64,000 nucleotides of DNA from CAYTZN01 sp964442495 (GCA_964442495.1 CAYTZN010000004.1:83828-147827); one strand, 5' to 3'; positions 1-9,807 are shown, counted from the stretch's first letter. The notes: a model not told the origin generated them from the sequence alone. Translations and numbers: made by a program.

Positions 1-110
1 GTTTAATTTCGCCTTGATATTTTTAAAAAAACTCTCATACAAGCTAAAATAAAGATTCATTTGGTCAATTGATTTATATTTAGATCATAGAATGGTATTT
101 TGTCGCCGTT

Positions 111-242
111 ATGAAATCAAAAGACTCAATTAAAGAAGATGATTCAAGAATTAGGCGTGGAGTCGCTGCAGAAAATATGAGCGTTATGCGACATCTAGCG
201 TTAAATCTTTACGTTGTTACCAAACCCAGATACTTTATTTAA
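111..242 (+). pseudogene. ISAs1-family transposase C-terminal remnant
   Basis: A 43-codon open stretch translates to a peptide containing EDDSRIRRG, then AAENMSVMRHLALNL. This matches the C-terminal region of ISAs1 (H-repeat) transposases. The intact ISAs1 transposase at 12130-13257 has the equivalent NEDDCRIRDENAAVNF stretch near its end. Nothing recognisable precedes it and the usual Lys/Arg-rich tail is replaced by unrelated sequence, so it is a fragment. The family assignment rests on this motif alone. Confidence 0.6.
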
Positions 243-681
243 TTCCAATATAAATAGCTACGTTGTCAGGGCCGCTATAGGCTTCAAAGTCGCTGATGAA
301 ACTACGCTTGTGATTGCTTTCTGTTTCAAAATAATTCCAAATTTGCTTCCAAATAGCCACCACTGTGGCAGGCATTGGGCCTTCACCCTGAAAAACAAGA
401 TAGTTGCCTGCTGGAATGTGAGCGGTGACAAATTCAGCTTGCTTATTATCATCGTTGATACCAACGGTGACCGTGTAAAAGCCATTGGCATCAGATTCAT
501 AGTTTGAATAAACTTCAAATATGTTTGCATTGGTAGATAAATGACTGGCATAAAATTGTTGCCAAAGGCCTGGTAATTTTGCTGTTTTCTCATTAAATTC
601 ATCGGTGTTTTGAGTCTTTGTGCTTAATCCTGTTACTGTAAAATGTTCTACGTATTTCAGGGTTGGTCGTATAGATGACAT
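235..681 (-). CDS. GyrI-like / integron-type effector-binding protein
   Basis: A stand-alone effector-binding domain of 148 residues, of the kind fused to AraC- or MerR-type regulators and also found alone in GyrI/SbmC and integron-cassette proteins. It is alpha/beta throughout, with the conserved middle part YTVTVGI and a later IPAGNYLVFQGEGPMP. The ATG at 681 is preferred over the GTG at 690 because AGGAG lies 8 bases before the ATG but overlaps the GTG. Proteins of this type bind cationic hydrophobic ligands or toxins; the ligand here is unknown. It has no DNA-binding domain. Confidence 0.75.
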   Translation of the reverse strand: MSSIRPTLKYVEHFTVTGLSTKTQNTDEFNEKTAKLPGLWQQFYASHLSTNANIFEVYSNYESDANGFYTVTVGINDDNKQAEFVTAHIPAGNYLVFQGEGPMPATVVAIWKQIWNYFETESNHKRSFISDFEAYSGPDNVAIYIGIK

Positions 682-739
682 ATGAATCACTCCTATTTAT
701 TCGTATTGATGGTGGCGCTCGATCTTTTTGGACACGCAT

Positions 740-1113
740 CAGCAGATGCAATCGTCCAATTACCTTTAAATTTTACTTGACCTATCAACGTCTACGTCCT
801 GCGGCCATATCATTAGGCACGACGATTGGAGAAAGAACCATGTTGATGTTTTTTGCTTGCCATTCGGCAAATAACGCATCAACTTTTTCGTTATTTTCGA
901 GCATGAACACTAATTCGCCATTATTGTTTTTTCAGCGGGAGGCTCAACAGCATGACGTGCCTTTATGCCTAAACCCATACCATTTGATAATGTGAAAGAA
1001 TGAAATGTCGGTGAGGCTTCTTCTGGGCTTAGCCCAAGTAAATCCTGATAAAATTGGCGGCTTATCGCAATATTATCAACGTAAAGTACGATGGCGGATG
1101 GTTCGAGTATCAT
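740..1113 (-). pseudogene. VOC (glyoxalase/bleomycin-resistance fold) gene, frameshifted
   Basis: The 5' part encodes a typical VOC start, with IVLYVDNIAISRQFYQDLLG followed by TFHSFTLSNGMGLGIK, and stops at 910. In another frame, without a gap, the homology continues as NGELVFMLENNEKVDALF and then NINMVLSPIVVPNDMAAGR. It breaks again where VOC proteins have the conserved TFVAxDPDGHRLRV end; VDVDR remains in a third frame. At least two frame breaks make it a pseudogene. The YafY-type regulator upstream on the same strand is a common partner of VOC genes. Confidence 0.7.
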
Positions 1114-1196
1114 ATTTTCCCCTTTAAGTGGCGTGATAGTTTCGAACGTAGTTTACCGTCAAAGACTGACAGTTTTTGGCAGTAGCGAGTGTCTAT

Positions 1197-1889
1197 TTAC
1201 TGCTCAGGAATATTATGAATTTTACGCCATTTTTTTAGCAGGGTTTGACGACCTTGAGGGTAGCTTGCTTCTAGTGGAGTTAGTTGAGTGATTCTATCGG
1301 TTCGAAAATGCCTAAAATCAAGGCGCAACTCACACCAAGCAACAACCATGTGTACTTCCTCACAAAATCCAAGTGCTAGAGGCCAGATAAGACGTTCAGA
1401 TGCCTTACCGTTGACATCTACATATGTCATTTGAAGTTTATGTTCTCGTCGAATAGCATGGCGTATTAATGCCTCCTTCTCGTCATCATTATCTATTGCA
1501 ATTTTTACGGGCCCAATGAGCAAACCTGAAAATTCAAGTTGGTGTTGAAGATCTTCAGGAAGAACGGCTGAAATTTTAGCCAAGACATTTTTTGCAGCAA
1601 GCCTTAATTTTTTATCGGTTCTCCGTGCAACCCAGCGTGAACCAAGAACCAATGCCTCTATCTCCTCTTCAGAAAACATCAATGGGGGTAACATAAATCC
1701 TGGGCGTAACACGTAACCAAGACCTGGCTCGCCTTCTATTGAGGCGCCTTGTGCTTGTAATGTTGCGATGTCTCGATAAAGGGTTCGTAAACTCACATGG
1801 AGCTCATCAGCCAATTGTTTCCCCGTCACGGGGTAACGATGTCGCCGAAGTATTTGGATAAGATCAAAAAGACGTTGGGTTCTAGACAA
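1197..1889 (-). CDS. YafY/DeoR-type transcriptional regulator with WYL domain
   Basis: A 230-residue protein. Residues 1-55 form a winged helix-turn-helix (MSRTQRLFDLIQILR, then LADELHVSLRTLYRDIATLQ), the HTH_11 pattern of YafY regulators. The C-terminal half is a WYL-type sensor domain (MTYVDVNGKASERLIWPLAL, HMVVAWCELRLDFRHFR). The broken VOC gene lies 83 bases downstream on the same strand and was probably a target or partner. The ligand is not predictable. The length is normal for the family. Confidence 0.85.
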   Translation of the reverse strand: MSRTQRLFDLIQILRRHRYPVTGKQLADELHVSLRTLYRDIATLQAQGASIEGEPGLGYVLRPGFMLPPLMFSEEEIEALVLGSRWVARRTDKKLRLAAKNVLAKISAVLPEDLQHQLEFSGLLIGPVKIAIDNDDEKEALIRHAIRREHKLQMTYVDVNGKASERLIWPLALGFCEEVHMVVAWCELRLDFRHFRTDRITQLTPLEASYPQGRQTLLKKWRKIHNIPEQ

Positions 1890-2148
1890 ACGATAGCCCT
1901 AAAGTTAATACTGACATATTTTGGCAGTATTAAATGTAAGTTTCAATTAATAGACCTATAAAATCGACTGGTGATGATAATAATCAAGAAATCACCATTT
2001 TGTCCGTTATAATTATCTTCTCACATTTATTGGTGAATCGCGTGTCAAATTATCAAATTCTTCCTATAACAGAAGAATTTGATAATTTGACGTCATTCAC
2101 TAATAATTTTGAACAGTATGGATAATATTTTGAAAAAGAGTAATGTAG

Positions 2149-3162
2149 TTAAGAATATCTTTCTTTTGAAGCGCTTTTAGTTGAGTTATTAATTTCATTT
2201 TGAGCCTTTTCAATATTATTCCTGATACACTGATCGCTTTCGGCTAATTTATTGATTAATAATTGCGTAGCTGATGCAACGACATCTTCTCTTTTTACTG
2301 CATGTTTAGCATTATTTGTATAATAAATTGCCAGTATAATCGGGTCACATTTAGGCGGCCAGATAATTCCAAGATCATTTGTTGTGCCATAAGCTCCGCC
2401 AGTACCTGTTTTGTCTGCCACAGCCCATCCTTTAGGAAGACCTGCTCTAATACGAAAATCACCGGTTGTATTGGCTTTTAGCCATGAGGTTAGCATCTCT
2501 CTTTGAGGTTTAGCTAAAACATCAGTAAAGATTAATGTTTGTAAACTGTTTACCATGTCTTTGGGAGTAGAACTGTCTTTTAAACTTCCTTTTCCACCAG
2601 AATAAGCTTCTTCTGGCCAGCCATTATCTTGCCGAAATGAAGTATTACCAAGAGAGTGAGCAAAGAGAGTCATTTGATCTAGTCCACCCATCTGCTTAAC
2701 TAAAAGATTCATAGCAGTATTATCGCTGTAACTAATGGAAGCTGCACATAATTGCTCCACTGTCATACCTGATGAAAGATATTTTTTAGTAATTGGGTTC
2801 CAATTGGTTAGATCTTTTTTTGAGTAGGTTATTTTTTGCGATAATAAAGCATTATCATTCATGCTTTTACTAAGAATAGTTGCAACGCCAATGATTTTTG
2901 ATGTACAGCCCGTAGGAAAGCGTTCATTTGCACGATATCCCAAATGCGTATTATTTGCTGTATTAATAACATAAACGCCGATTCGCCCTTTAGAAGAAGC
3001 CTCAAGTTCTATCAATTGTTTTTGAATTGATTGTGCTTGAATAGTCTGCTGCATTGCTGCAAACGAAGATATATTAATAATAAAAAAGCTGACAGTAATA
3101 AGAGATAAGAGCCGCTTGGCTGTAAGTAGCCTAGTACTGATCTTATTGTGCATTGTGGTCAT
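2149..3162 (-). CDS. class A beta-lactamase homologue with Cys in place of the nucleophilic Ser
   Basis: An exported protein of 337 residues. A hydrophobic segment at about residues 17-36 acts as signal peptide or anchor. Three class A motifs can be followed: the S-x-x-K position reads C86-T-S-K89 within FPTGCTSK, SDN is in YSDNTAMNLL, and KTG is in ADKTGTGGAYG. Class A enzymes have FPxCSTxK, so the Ser70 position is a TGT (Cys) codon, with Gly where the usual Cys69 sits. The omega loop (WPEEAYSGGKGSLKDSSTP) lacks a clear ExxLN; its two glutamates fall one residue later than Glu166 in an ungapped alignment. Overall length and order otherwise fit the family, with about 25 extra polar residues at the end. 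It may be a weak, thiol-type or inactive enzyme; that is inference. Confidence 0.85.
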   Translation of the reverse strand: MTTMHNKISTRLLTAKRLLSLITVSFFIINISSFAAMQQTIQAQSIQKQLIELEASSKGRIGVYVINTANNTHLGYRANERFPTGCTSKIIGVATILSKSMNDNALLSQKITYSKKDLTNWNPITKKYLSSGMTVEQLCAASISYSDNTAMNLLVKQMGGLDQMTLFAHSLGNTSFRQDNGWPEEAYSGGKGSLKDSSTPKDMVNSLQTLIFTDVLAKPQREMLTSWLKANTTGDFRIRAGLPKGWAVADKTGTGGAYGTTNDLGIIWPPKCDPIILAIYYTNNAKHAVKREDVVASATQLLINKLAESDQCIRNNIEKAQNEINNSTKSASKERYS

Positions 3163-3252
3163 TTGTTATTTCTAATTAAGCCACCAAAGTCTCTTGAGAA
3201 GAATTTGTTGGTTAAAAATTTTTTACACATTGATGTAAATACTTTATTTTAT

Positions 3253-3329
<77 letters not shown>

Positions 3330-3454
3330 CGCGGTGGCTATTGTAATGGTTAACGGGGTTTAACACCAGATTTTTTTAAAGGTTTATTCTTAATTATCTG
3401 GATAAGCGTTTAGGACTCTCTGCGTATTAGCCGAAGGAGTCCTGGCGCTATAAA

Positions 3455-5335
3455 CTAACCTTCATCTCCTTCGAGGAAACTACGAAGTTTTTCTGAGCGC
3501 GAAGGGTGGCGTAATTTACGTAGTGCTTTGGCTTCAATCTGGCGAATACGTTCACGTGTAACGTCAAATTGTTTACCAACCTCTTCCAAGGTATGGTCTG
3601 TGTTCATCTCAATACCAAAACGCATACGTAATACTTTTGCTTCACGTGGAGTAAGGGTTTCAAGAATTTCCAAGGTGGCTTCACGCAAACCTTCTGCAGT
3701 AGCACAGTCAATAGGTGATTCAATGTTATTGTCTTCAATAAAATCACCTAAATGGGAATCATCATCGTCGCCGACGGGGGTTTCCATGGAAATAGGTTCT
3801 TTTGCAATTTTTAATACTTTGCGAATCTTGTCTTCGCTCAGTTCCATTTTTTCAGCTAACTCTTCAGGGCTCGCTTCGCGACCTGTTTCTTGTAATATTT
3901 GCCGAGAAATACGATTTAGTTTATTAATGGTTTCTATCATGTGAACAGGTATACGAATAGTGCGAGCCTGATCAGCAATAGAACGTGTTATGGCTTGTCG
4001 TATCCACCATGTTGCATAGGTAGAGAATTTGTAACCACGACGGTATTCAAATTTATCCACCGCCTTCATCAAACCAATGTTACCTTCCTGAATTAAATCA
4101 AGGAATTGTAAACCGCGATTTGTATATTTTTTAGCAATGGAGATAACGAGACGTAAATTTGCTTCCACCATTTCTTTTTTAGCGCGACGTGCTTTTGCTT
4201 CGCCAATAGACATTTGTCGGTTAATTTCTTTGATTTCACTGATGGTTAAACCGTACTCTTTCTCGAAAGCAAAGAGGCGTGTTTGTAAGTGCTTAATCTC
4301 GTCGGTGTATTCACTAATGCGAGGGAGATCAAGTTTTTTAGCTTGTTTACTGATCAAGGTATCTAACCAATTTTGGTCGGTTTCTTGACCAGGGAAGGTA
4401 TCAATGAATAATTTTCGTGGTATGCGCGCTTTTTCAATACAAAGACGCATGATGTTCCGCTCAAATTCACGGATATGATTCCGTAGTTGACGGAAGTGAC
4501 GAGTAAGCTTATCAACTTGACGAGAAGTCAGTTTTAATTTTAAAAAGGACTCCGACATCAGCGCTAACAGTTCCACTGTTTTTTTCGTGGTTCGGCCATG
4601 CTCTTGTAATGATGCCATTGCATTGTCAAAATTTGCCTGCAGCTCATCAAAATAGGCTTGAGCTTGTTCAAGGTTAGGGCCATCATCTACCTCGGCAATA
4701 CCGCCTTCGCCATCTTCACCATCATCATCGCCACTAATAACAGCCGTGCTGTCATCTTGTGCGACTTCTTCTAGCATGGAGCCAATACTGGCTGGTGGCG
4801 CCTCTTCTTCTGAATCAGAGAAACCGCTGATGATTTCGTTTAAGCGCATTTCTTCTGCAAGGACGCGAACGTAATCTTCTAAAACAAGTTGAACTGTTTC
4901 AGGGTAATTCGCAAGTGATCGTAAAACCTGGTAAATGCCTTCTTCAATACGTTTGGCAATGCGGATTTCGCCTTCGCGAGTCAATAATTCCACGGTGCCC
5001 ATTTCGCGCATGTACATGCGCACAGGGTCTGTTGTACGGCCTGTTTCTTTATCTACCGATGCAAGAACTGCAGCAGCTTCCTCGACATCCTCTGGGGCAG
5101 GGGCCTCTTCAGTGTTACCGAACATGGCCAATTCATCGTCGCTAGGCGGTTGTTCGAAAACTTTAATGTTCATGCCTTCTAACATGCCAATGACGACATC
5201 AAAATGCTCTGTATCGACAATGTTAGGTAATAGATCATTGATCTGCGCGTACGTTAGGTAATTTTGGTCTTTTCCTAAGCTGATGGCTCGAGCAATATCC
5301 GAGTGCTGCTTTTCCTGTTTTTCTTGTTCATTCAT
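3455..5335 (-). CDS. rpoD: RNA polymerase primary sigma factor sigma-70
   Basis: A 626-residue housekeeping sigma factor with all regions. Region 1.1 is at the N-terminus, followed by a long acidic non-conserved insert (EEEAPPAS to DDGEDGEGG) typical of gammaproteobacterial RpoD. Region 2 contains LDLIQEGNIGLMKAVDKFEY and YATWWIRQAI, region 3 follows, and region 4 contains the helix-turn-helix LEEVGKQFDVTRERIRQIEA. It recognises -35/-10 promoters of most genes. It ends the rpsU-yqeY-dnaG-rpoD block, 117 bases after dnaG. Confidence 0.98.
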   Translation of the reverse strand: MNEQEKQEKQHSDIARAISLGKDQNYLTYAQINDLLPNIVDTEHFDVVIGMLEGMNIKVFEQPPSDDELAMFGNTEEAPAPEDVEEAAAVLASVDKETGRTTDPVRMYMREMGTVELLTREGEIRIAKRIEEGIYQVLRSLANYPETVQLVLEDYVRVLAEEMRLNEIISGFSDSEEEAPPASIGSMLEEVAQDDSTAVISGDDDGEDGEGGIAEVDDGPNLEQAQAYFDELQANFDNAMASLQEHGRTTKKTVELLALMSESFLKLKLTSRQVDKLTRHFRQLRNHIREFERNIMRLCIEKARIPRKLFIDTFPGQETDQNWLDTLISKQAKKLDLPRISEYTDEIKHLQTRLFAFEKEYGLTISEIKEINRQMSIGEAKARRAKKEMVEANLRLVISIAKKYTNRGLQFLDLIQEGNIGLMKAVDKFEYRRGYKFSTYATWWIRQAITRSIADQARTIRIPVHMIETINKLNRISRQILQETGREASPEELAEKMELSEDKIRKVLKIAKEPISMETPVGDDDDSHLGDFIEDNNIESPIDCATAEGLREATLEILETLTPREAKVLRMRFGIEMNTDHTLEEVGKQFDVTRERIRQIEAKALRKLRHPSRSEKLRSFLEGDEG

Positions 5336-5452
5336 GGTTATAAGTGCTTATAGAAGAGGATTAAAACCACTATAAAATCAAGTGGCACGGCTTTATAAAG
5401 GTTGGGCCGAAAAATGATTCAATTATATACTGGCTTATTTAAACATACCAGT

Positions 5453-7198
5453 CTAATCTAAGAGTGTCTTGTCGTCAAAAGCCTGATGCCGACGTTGTAA
5501 CATTTTTTGTAAACTGTGCCGCTCATCCTCGGTTAAACCCTTTTCATGCGCCTTTTTTATCAAGTATTGTATGAGTTTTTCACGATTTTGTTTGGCTAAA
5601 AAATAAACGATATCTATGAGCTCATTTTTTAAAGCGTTGTCTGGTACTTGATGTTCCCATGCAGCGAGTTTTGAAATGGCCTCAAAAAGAGGGGTGTCAC
5701 GCCATGCTTCTACCAATTGTGCTGTGGTGATGGCGGGGTGCTCTCTCACTTGCTGCATCAACGTTTTTAGCACACGTTGTTTTTGAGCATCCAGCATGTC
5801 GGGTGGGACAAGACTTTCACATTCAGCATAGAGCTCTGGATGTTGTAATAAGAGCGCAATGGCAACCCGGACGGGGGAGCGCGTAATGTGTTTATTTTCA
5901 TTTTGAACGTTTGGGATTGTGCGCTCTTCCATTAGCTGATCGATTCGGTGTGGCTCTATCCTTGTTATCCGCGCAAGCTCATCTAGCATGAGTTGCTTAT
6001 AAGGGCCGTCTGACATTTTAAGCAAATAGGGCTTGGCTGCATTTACAAGCTGACTTTTGCCTGCAAGGGTTGAGTTGTCCTTTTCGTGGATGAGTGTTTC
6101 TATAAAAAAAGTGTTTAAAGGCATTCCATTCTTTAGACGCTCAAGAAATTGGGGACGTCCTTCTTTGCGAACAAGGCTATCGGGATCATGGCCTTCTGGT
6201 AAAAAAATGAAGCTTGCATCCAGGCCCGAGTTAAGATGGGCAAGACTGCTCTCCAGTGCGCGCCAGGCAGCTTGCCTACCCGCAGTATCACCATCAAAAC
6301 AAAATATAATTTGCTTGGTGTATTTGCTTAAGAGTTGGATATGATAGCTACTGGTTGCCGTGCCAAGTGTTGCAACCGCATTAGGAATACCGTGTTGTGC
6401 TAACGCAATCACATCCATGTAACCCTCTACAACAATGATGCTTGTGATGGCTGGTTTGTGTTGTAATGCTTGATGTAAGCCATATAATTCTCGGCTTTTT
6501 TGAAAAATGGCCGTTTCGGGTGAGTTCAGGTATTTAGGCTTTTGTTCTGCTTCAATCGCACGTCCTCCAAAGCCTATAATACGTCCATGCCGGTCGTGAA
6601 TGGGAAACATGACGCGTTGTCGATAACGATCATAATTTTTGCCATCATCTTTTGTGATAAGCATGCCAGTAGCAATCAATTCTTGCTTATTTTGTTTAAA
6701 ATGAGGCTCTAGCGTGTGCCAACCAGGTGGGGCGTACCCCAGTTGGTAAAGGTGTGCTACCTCACCAGTAACGCCGCGTTGCTTTAAATAGGTAATGGCA
6801 GCTTGCCCTGTTGTTCTTAATGTTTGTTGGTAAAACTGAGAAACACGGTTTAAAAATTGATAAAGGCTTAGCGATTGGTCAGTTTTTTCCGATTTGCCCT
6901 CTCGAGGCACTTGCATTCCTAGCCGTGCAGCTAACGTTTCCACTGCATCAGAGAAGCTCATGTGCAAATAATTCATGGCAAAGCTTATTGCATTACCGCT
7001 CGTGCTGCATCCAAAGCAATGGTAAAACTGTTTTTTAGCAATAACGTTAAAGGAGGGGGTTTTTTCGTTGTGAAAAGGGCAGCAAGCAATGTGACTATTG
7101 CCTCTTTTTTTTAAGGGCACGTAGCTATCAATAAACTCTACTATATCGGTTCGGTTGAGTAACTCATCAATGAATGGCCTTGGGATTAAACCTATCAT
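5453..7198 (-). CDS. dnaG: DNA primase
   Basis: A 581-residue primase that makes RNA primers at the replication fork. The N-terminal CHC2 zinc-binding domain is seen as CCPFHNEKTPSF and later FYHCFGC (residues about 39-65). The catalytic TOPRIM core carries VVEGYMDVIAL and FDGDTAGRQAA, which supply the acidic metal-binding residues. The C-terminal helical part is the DnaB-interacting domain. The length is normal. Confidence 0.98.
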   Translation of the reverse strand: MIGLIPRPFIDELLNRTDIVEFIDSYVPLKKRGNSHIACCPFHNEKTPSFNVIAKKQFYHCFGCSTSGNAISFAMNYLHMSFSDAVETLAARLGMQVPREGKSEKTDQSLSLYQFLNRVSQFYQQTLRTTGQAAITYLKQRGVTGEVAHLYQLGYAPPGWHTLEPHFKQNKQELIATGMLITKDDGKNYDRYRQRVMFPIHDRHGRIIGFGGRAIEAEQKPKYLNSPETAIFQKSRELYGLHQALQHKPAITSIIVVEGYMDVIALAQHGIPNAVATLGTATSSYHIQLLSKYTKQIIFCFDGDTAGRQAAWRALESSLAHLNSGLDASFIFLPEGHDPDSLVRKEGRPQFLERLKNGMPLNTFFIETLIHEKDNSTLAGKSQLVNAAKPYLLKMSDGPYKQLMLDELARITRIEPHRIDQLMEERTIPNVQNENKHITRSPVRVAIALLLQHPELYAECESLVPPDMLDAQKQRVLKTLMQQVREHPAITTAQLVEAWRDTPLFEAISKLAAWEHQVPDNALKNELIDIVYFLAKQNREKLIQYLIKKAHEKGLTEDERHSLQKMLQRRHQAFDDKTLLD

Positions 7199-7332
7199 AG
7201 TATATGCCCGTTGGAGTTCATTAAGCGTTTTTGACGATTAGCTACACTATTTCAATGGCCATTGACTTTTATTCAGCACTTGGTGGCGTGGTTTTGCGCA
7301 TGCACAAGATAAAATCTCATGCAATGCATAAA

Positions 7333-7776
7333 TTATGTAAGTTTAGCTTTTATCATTGCACTGACCTGGGCCATGTCTGCCCGTCCTTGCATTAATGGTT
7401 TTAAATGTGCCATAACTTTTCCCATATCCCCCATTTTTTGTGCATCAAGGGAAGTAAGGGCTTGCTCAATCAGTTGCGTAATTTCTATATCGGTGAGTGG
7501 TTCTGGCAAATATTGATTGATGATGTCAAGTTCATATTGCTCTTGTTGAACCAAATCATCACGACTCGCCGCTTTAAACTGGCTGATGGATTCGTTACGT
7601 TGTTTTGCCATTTTATCAAGAATAGCAAGCATTCGTGCTTCATCGACATCAATACGTTCATCAACTTCAATTTGTTTGATGGCAGCAGTGATGAGGCGCA
7701 GGGCATTTAGTTTTTCTTTGTCCCTAGCGCGCATGGCATCTTTAAGGTCGTCATTAAGCTGTTGTTTTATCGTCAT
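7333..7776 (-). CDS. yqeY: GatB/YqeY domain protein
   Basis: A small 147-residue helical protein starting MTIKQQLNDDLKDAMRARD and containing ALRLITAAIKQIEVDERI, the hallmark of stand-alone YqeY proteins. The fold is related to the tail domain of the amidotransferase subunit GatB, which contacts tRNA. Its exact role is unsettled. It starts two bases after rpsU, so the two are almost certainly co-translated. Its place between rpsU and dnaG is conserved in many proteobacteria. Confidence 0.93.
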   Translation of the reverse strand: MTIKQQLNDDLKDAMRARDKEKLNALRLITAAIKQIEVDERIDVDEARMLAILDKMAKQRNESISQFKAASRDDLVQQEQYELDIINQYLPEPLTDIEITQLIEQALTSLDAQKMGDMGKVMAHLKPLMQGRADMAQVSAMIKAKLT

Positions 7777-7778
7777 GC

Positions 7779-8006
7779 TTATTTACGTCGGTGCTTGACA
7801 GTACGTCGAGCGGAGGTATCGCGAGATAATTTTTTTAGATGACGCTTTACAGCAGCAGCTTGTTTACGCTTACGCTCTGCAGTGGGTTTTTCATAAAACT
7901 CACGACGGCGTAATTCGGTTAATATCCCTGCTTTTTCGCAGGAACGTTTAAAACGACGCAATGCATATTCAGGATTTTCGCCTTCTTTCACGCGAACGGT
8001 AGGCAT
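7779..8006 (-). CDS. rpsU: 30S ribosomal protein S21
   Basis: 75 residues, basic, starting MPTVRVKEGENPEYALRRFK and containing the conserved REFYEKPTAERKRK, which identifies S21. It opens the macromolecular synthesis block rpsU-yqeY-dnaG-rpoD. The 226-base gap to tsaD must hold the divergent promoters of both units. Confidence 0.97.
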   Translation of the reverse strand: MPTVRVKEGENPEYALRRFKRSCEKAGILTELRRREFYEKPTAERKRKQAAAVKRHLKKLSRDTSARRTVKHRRK

Positions 8007-8232
8007 TCAACAGTCCTCTGGTTATATTTATATCAAAACAAGGAGGCAATTCTAGTGCGCCTATCGTCAGTCGTCAAGCCTTATCGTCTCAGAATCGTTA
8101 GGAATAAGCATAAGTATTGCTAAAATGGCTACTTAAATTGGAATAATTGCATTAATTAACAGTAGTGGATTATAAAAGGACTTAATTGCCAGTATAATTA
8201 CTTATTTTTAAGCACATTGGTTTGAGTATAAA

Positions 8233-9252
8233 ATGCGAGTATTAGGCATAGAGTCTTCCTGTGATGAAACCGGAATTGCTATTTATGATGACCAAAAAGG
8301 GTTATTAGCGCACGCACTTTATTCACAAGTTATCACTCATCGTCGTTTTGGTGGAGTTGTGCCAGAGTTAGCATCACGTGATCATGTGAAGTATTTAGTG
8401 CAGCTGGTTGATGAGGCGCTTCATGAAGCGCAGATGAGCAAATCTGAATTAGATGCCATTGCGTACACAGCCGGGCCTGGCTTAACGGGTGCATTGTTGA
8501 CAGGAGCATGCTTTGCCAAAAGTTTTGCTTTTGCACTTAATGTCCCTGCATTGGCTGTGCACCATCTAGAGGCTCATTTATTAGCTGCAAAGCTTGAGTC
8601 ACCTGAACTTATGTTTCCTTTTCTTGTTTTGCTGGTTTCAGGAGGTCATACGCAATTGATCAAGGCGCACGCTTTGGATAGATATGAGTTACTCGGGGAT
8701 ACATTAGATGATGCGGTTGGTGAAGCTTTCGATAAAACTGCAAAATTAATGGGCTTGCCTTATCCAGGTGGTGCAATACTTGCTAAGCTTGCGGACAATC
8801 CTCATTCTAAAAAATTACCTCCTTTAAAGCCTTTTCCTCGGCCCATGACGGATAGGCCTGGACTAGACTTTAGTTTTAGTGGCTTAAAAACGCATGCTGT
8901 GACTATGTGGAATAAAAGCCTTAAAAATGAAGACGCCATGATTTCCATTGCTAGAGGTTTTCAAGATGCCGTCGTTGAAACGTTGTTGATAAAGTGTCAG
9001 CGTGCGCTTTTGCAAACAGGCAGTAAACGTTTAGTGGTAGCGGGTGGGGTTGGTGCTAACATTGCTTTACGCCAACGTTTGGATGCATTGATGACGGATA
9101 TGCAAGGAAAAGTTTATTTTCCTAAAGCTGAATACTGTACAGACAATGGCGCCATGGTAGCTTATGCTGGTTGCCTTCATCTTTTGCAAGGTGAAAAAGA
9201 CAATGATTTAAGCATTAATGTGCATGCTCGCTGGCCTTTAAATAATAAATAA
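8233..9252 (+). CDS. tsaD: tRNA N6-adenosine threonylcarbamoyltransferase TsaD
   Basis: A 339-residue enzyme that, with TsaB and TsaE, moves the threonylcarbamoyl group to A37 of ANN-decoding tRNAs. It starts MRVLGIESSCDETGIA, has the metal-binding HHLEAHL motif at about residues 111-117, LVSGGHTQL, and the C-terminal GGVGAN and DNGAMVAYAG motifs of the ASKHA fold. It is divergent from rpsU, the arrangement seen in E. coli. Confidence 0.98.
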   Translation: MRVLGIESSCDETGIAIYDDQKGLLAHALYSQVITHRRFGGVVPELASRDHVKYLVQLVDEALHEAQMSKSELDAIAYTAGPGLTGALLTGACFAKSFAFALNVPALAVHHLEAHLLAAKLESPELMFPFLVLLVSGGHTQLIKAHALDRYELLGDTLDDAVGEAFDKTAKLMGLPYPGGAILAKLADNPHSKKLPPLKPFPRPMTDRPGLDFSFSGLKTHAVTMWNKSLKNEDAMISIARGFQDAVVETLLIKCQRALLQTGSKRLVVAGGVGANIALRQRLDALMTDMQGKVYFPKAEYCTDNGAMVAYAGCLHLLQGEKDNDLSINVHARWPLNNK

Positions 9253-9354
9253 AGTATGTAACATTTTATCTAAACAGCACCAGCTTCAACGCTAATGTTT
9301 TTTGTTTTGTCATCTGTGCCTACCAATTTTACGTAGCTTTTATTTGATTTTCTT

Positions 9355-9639
9355 ATGAAAGAAAAAAGTTTAAGAAATAAAATGGATTCTCCATTCCAAT
9401 TTAACCTTCATGATTTTTATAGGAAATCGAATGGGAGCTACATAGTCGTGGTAAAAGAAGAGTCGAATCCCAGAAGTGTTTTTAAAATATCTGCCACAGA
9501 GCTAGTAGGTTCTAGGCGGGACTTGCTATTAAAATTTGGCTTAGACGATACAATTAATATTATTGGTTTGGCAAACACTGAAACTCCCCCTTATGTAACA
9601 ATAAGAAAATCACCTGAATCGCGTTATTTCTCATTATAA
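9355..9639 (+). CDS. small hypothetical protein
   Basis: A 94-residue open frame with mixed polar and hydrophobic strands (GSYIVVVKEES, VFKISATELVG, DTINIIGLAN) suggesting a small soluble beta-rich domain. No family is recognised. There is no clear ribosome binding site before the first ATG; the in-frame ATG at 9382 is an alternative start. It follows tsaD on the same strand after 102 bases. It is accepted because the composition is protein-like and no better frame overlaps it. Confidence 0.5.
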   Translation: MKEKSLRNKMDSPFQFNLHDFYRKSNGSYIVVVKEESNPRSVFKISATELVGSRRDLLLKFGLDDTINIIGLANTETPPYVTIRKSPESRYFSL

Positions 9640-9807
9640 AAATTGCTCTGCTATTGAGCGGTTTTTGGAGAAGATCAAAGAAAATAAATGTCTGACACTA
9701 CGGTTTAATAAGTTTGATGCAACGTTCTTTTCTTTTTTTGCTTTAAGGTGCCTTAAAGTGCTGAACTTACTTTGTTAGCAGTGTTATATGTGGTCAACTA
9801 TAAGCTT

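Noticed and set aside
3411..3444. Possible terminator after rpoD (AGGACTC ... GAGTCCT)
   Set aside because: The loop is long and no T-run follows on the gene's strand; too weak to list as a feature.
3528..3944. 138-codon open frame on the plus strand inside rpoD
   Set aside because: It is the complement of the conserved sigma regions and its product has no protein-like pattern.
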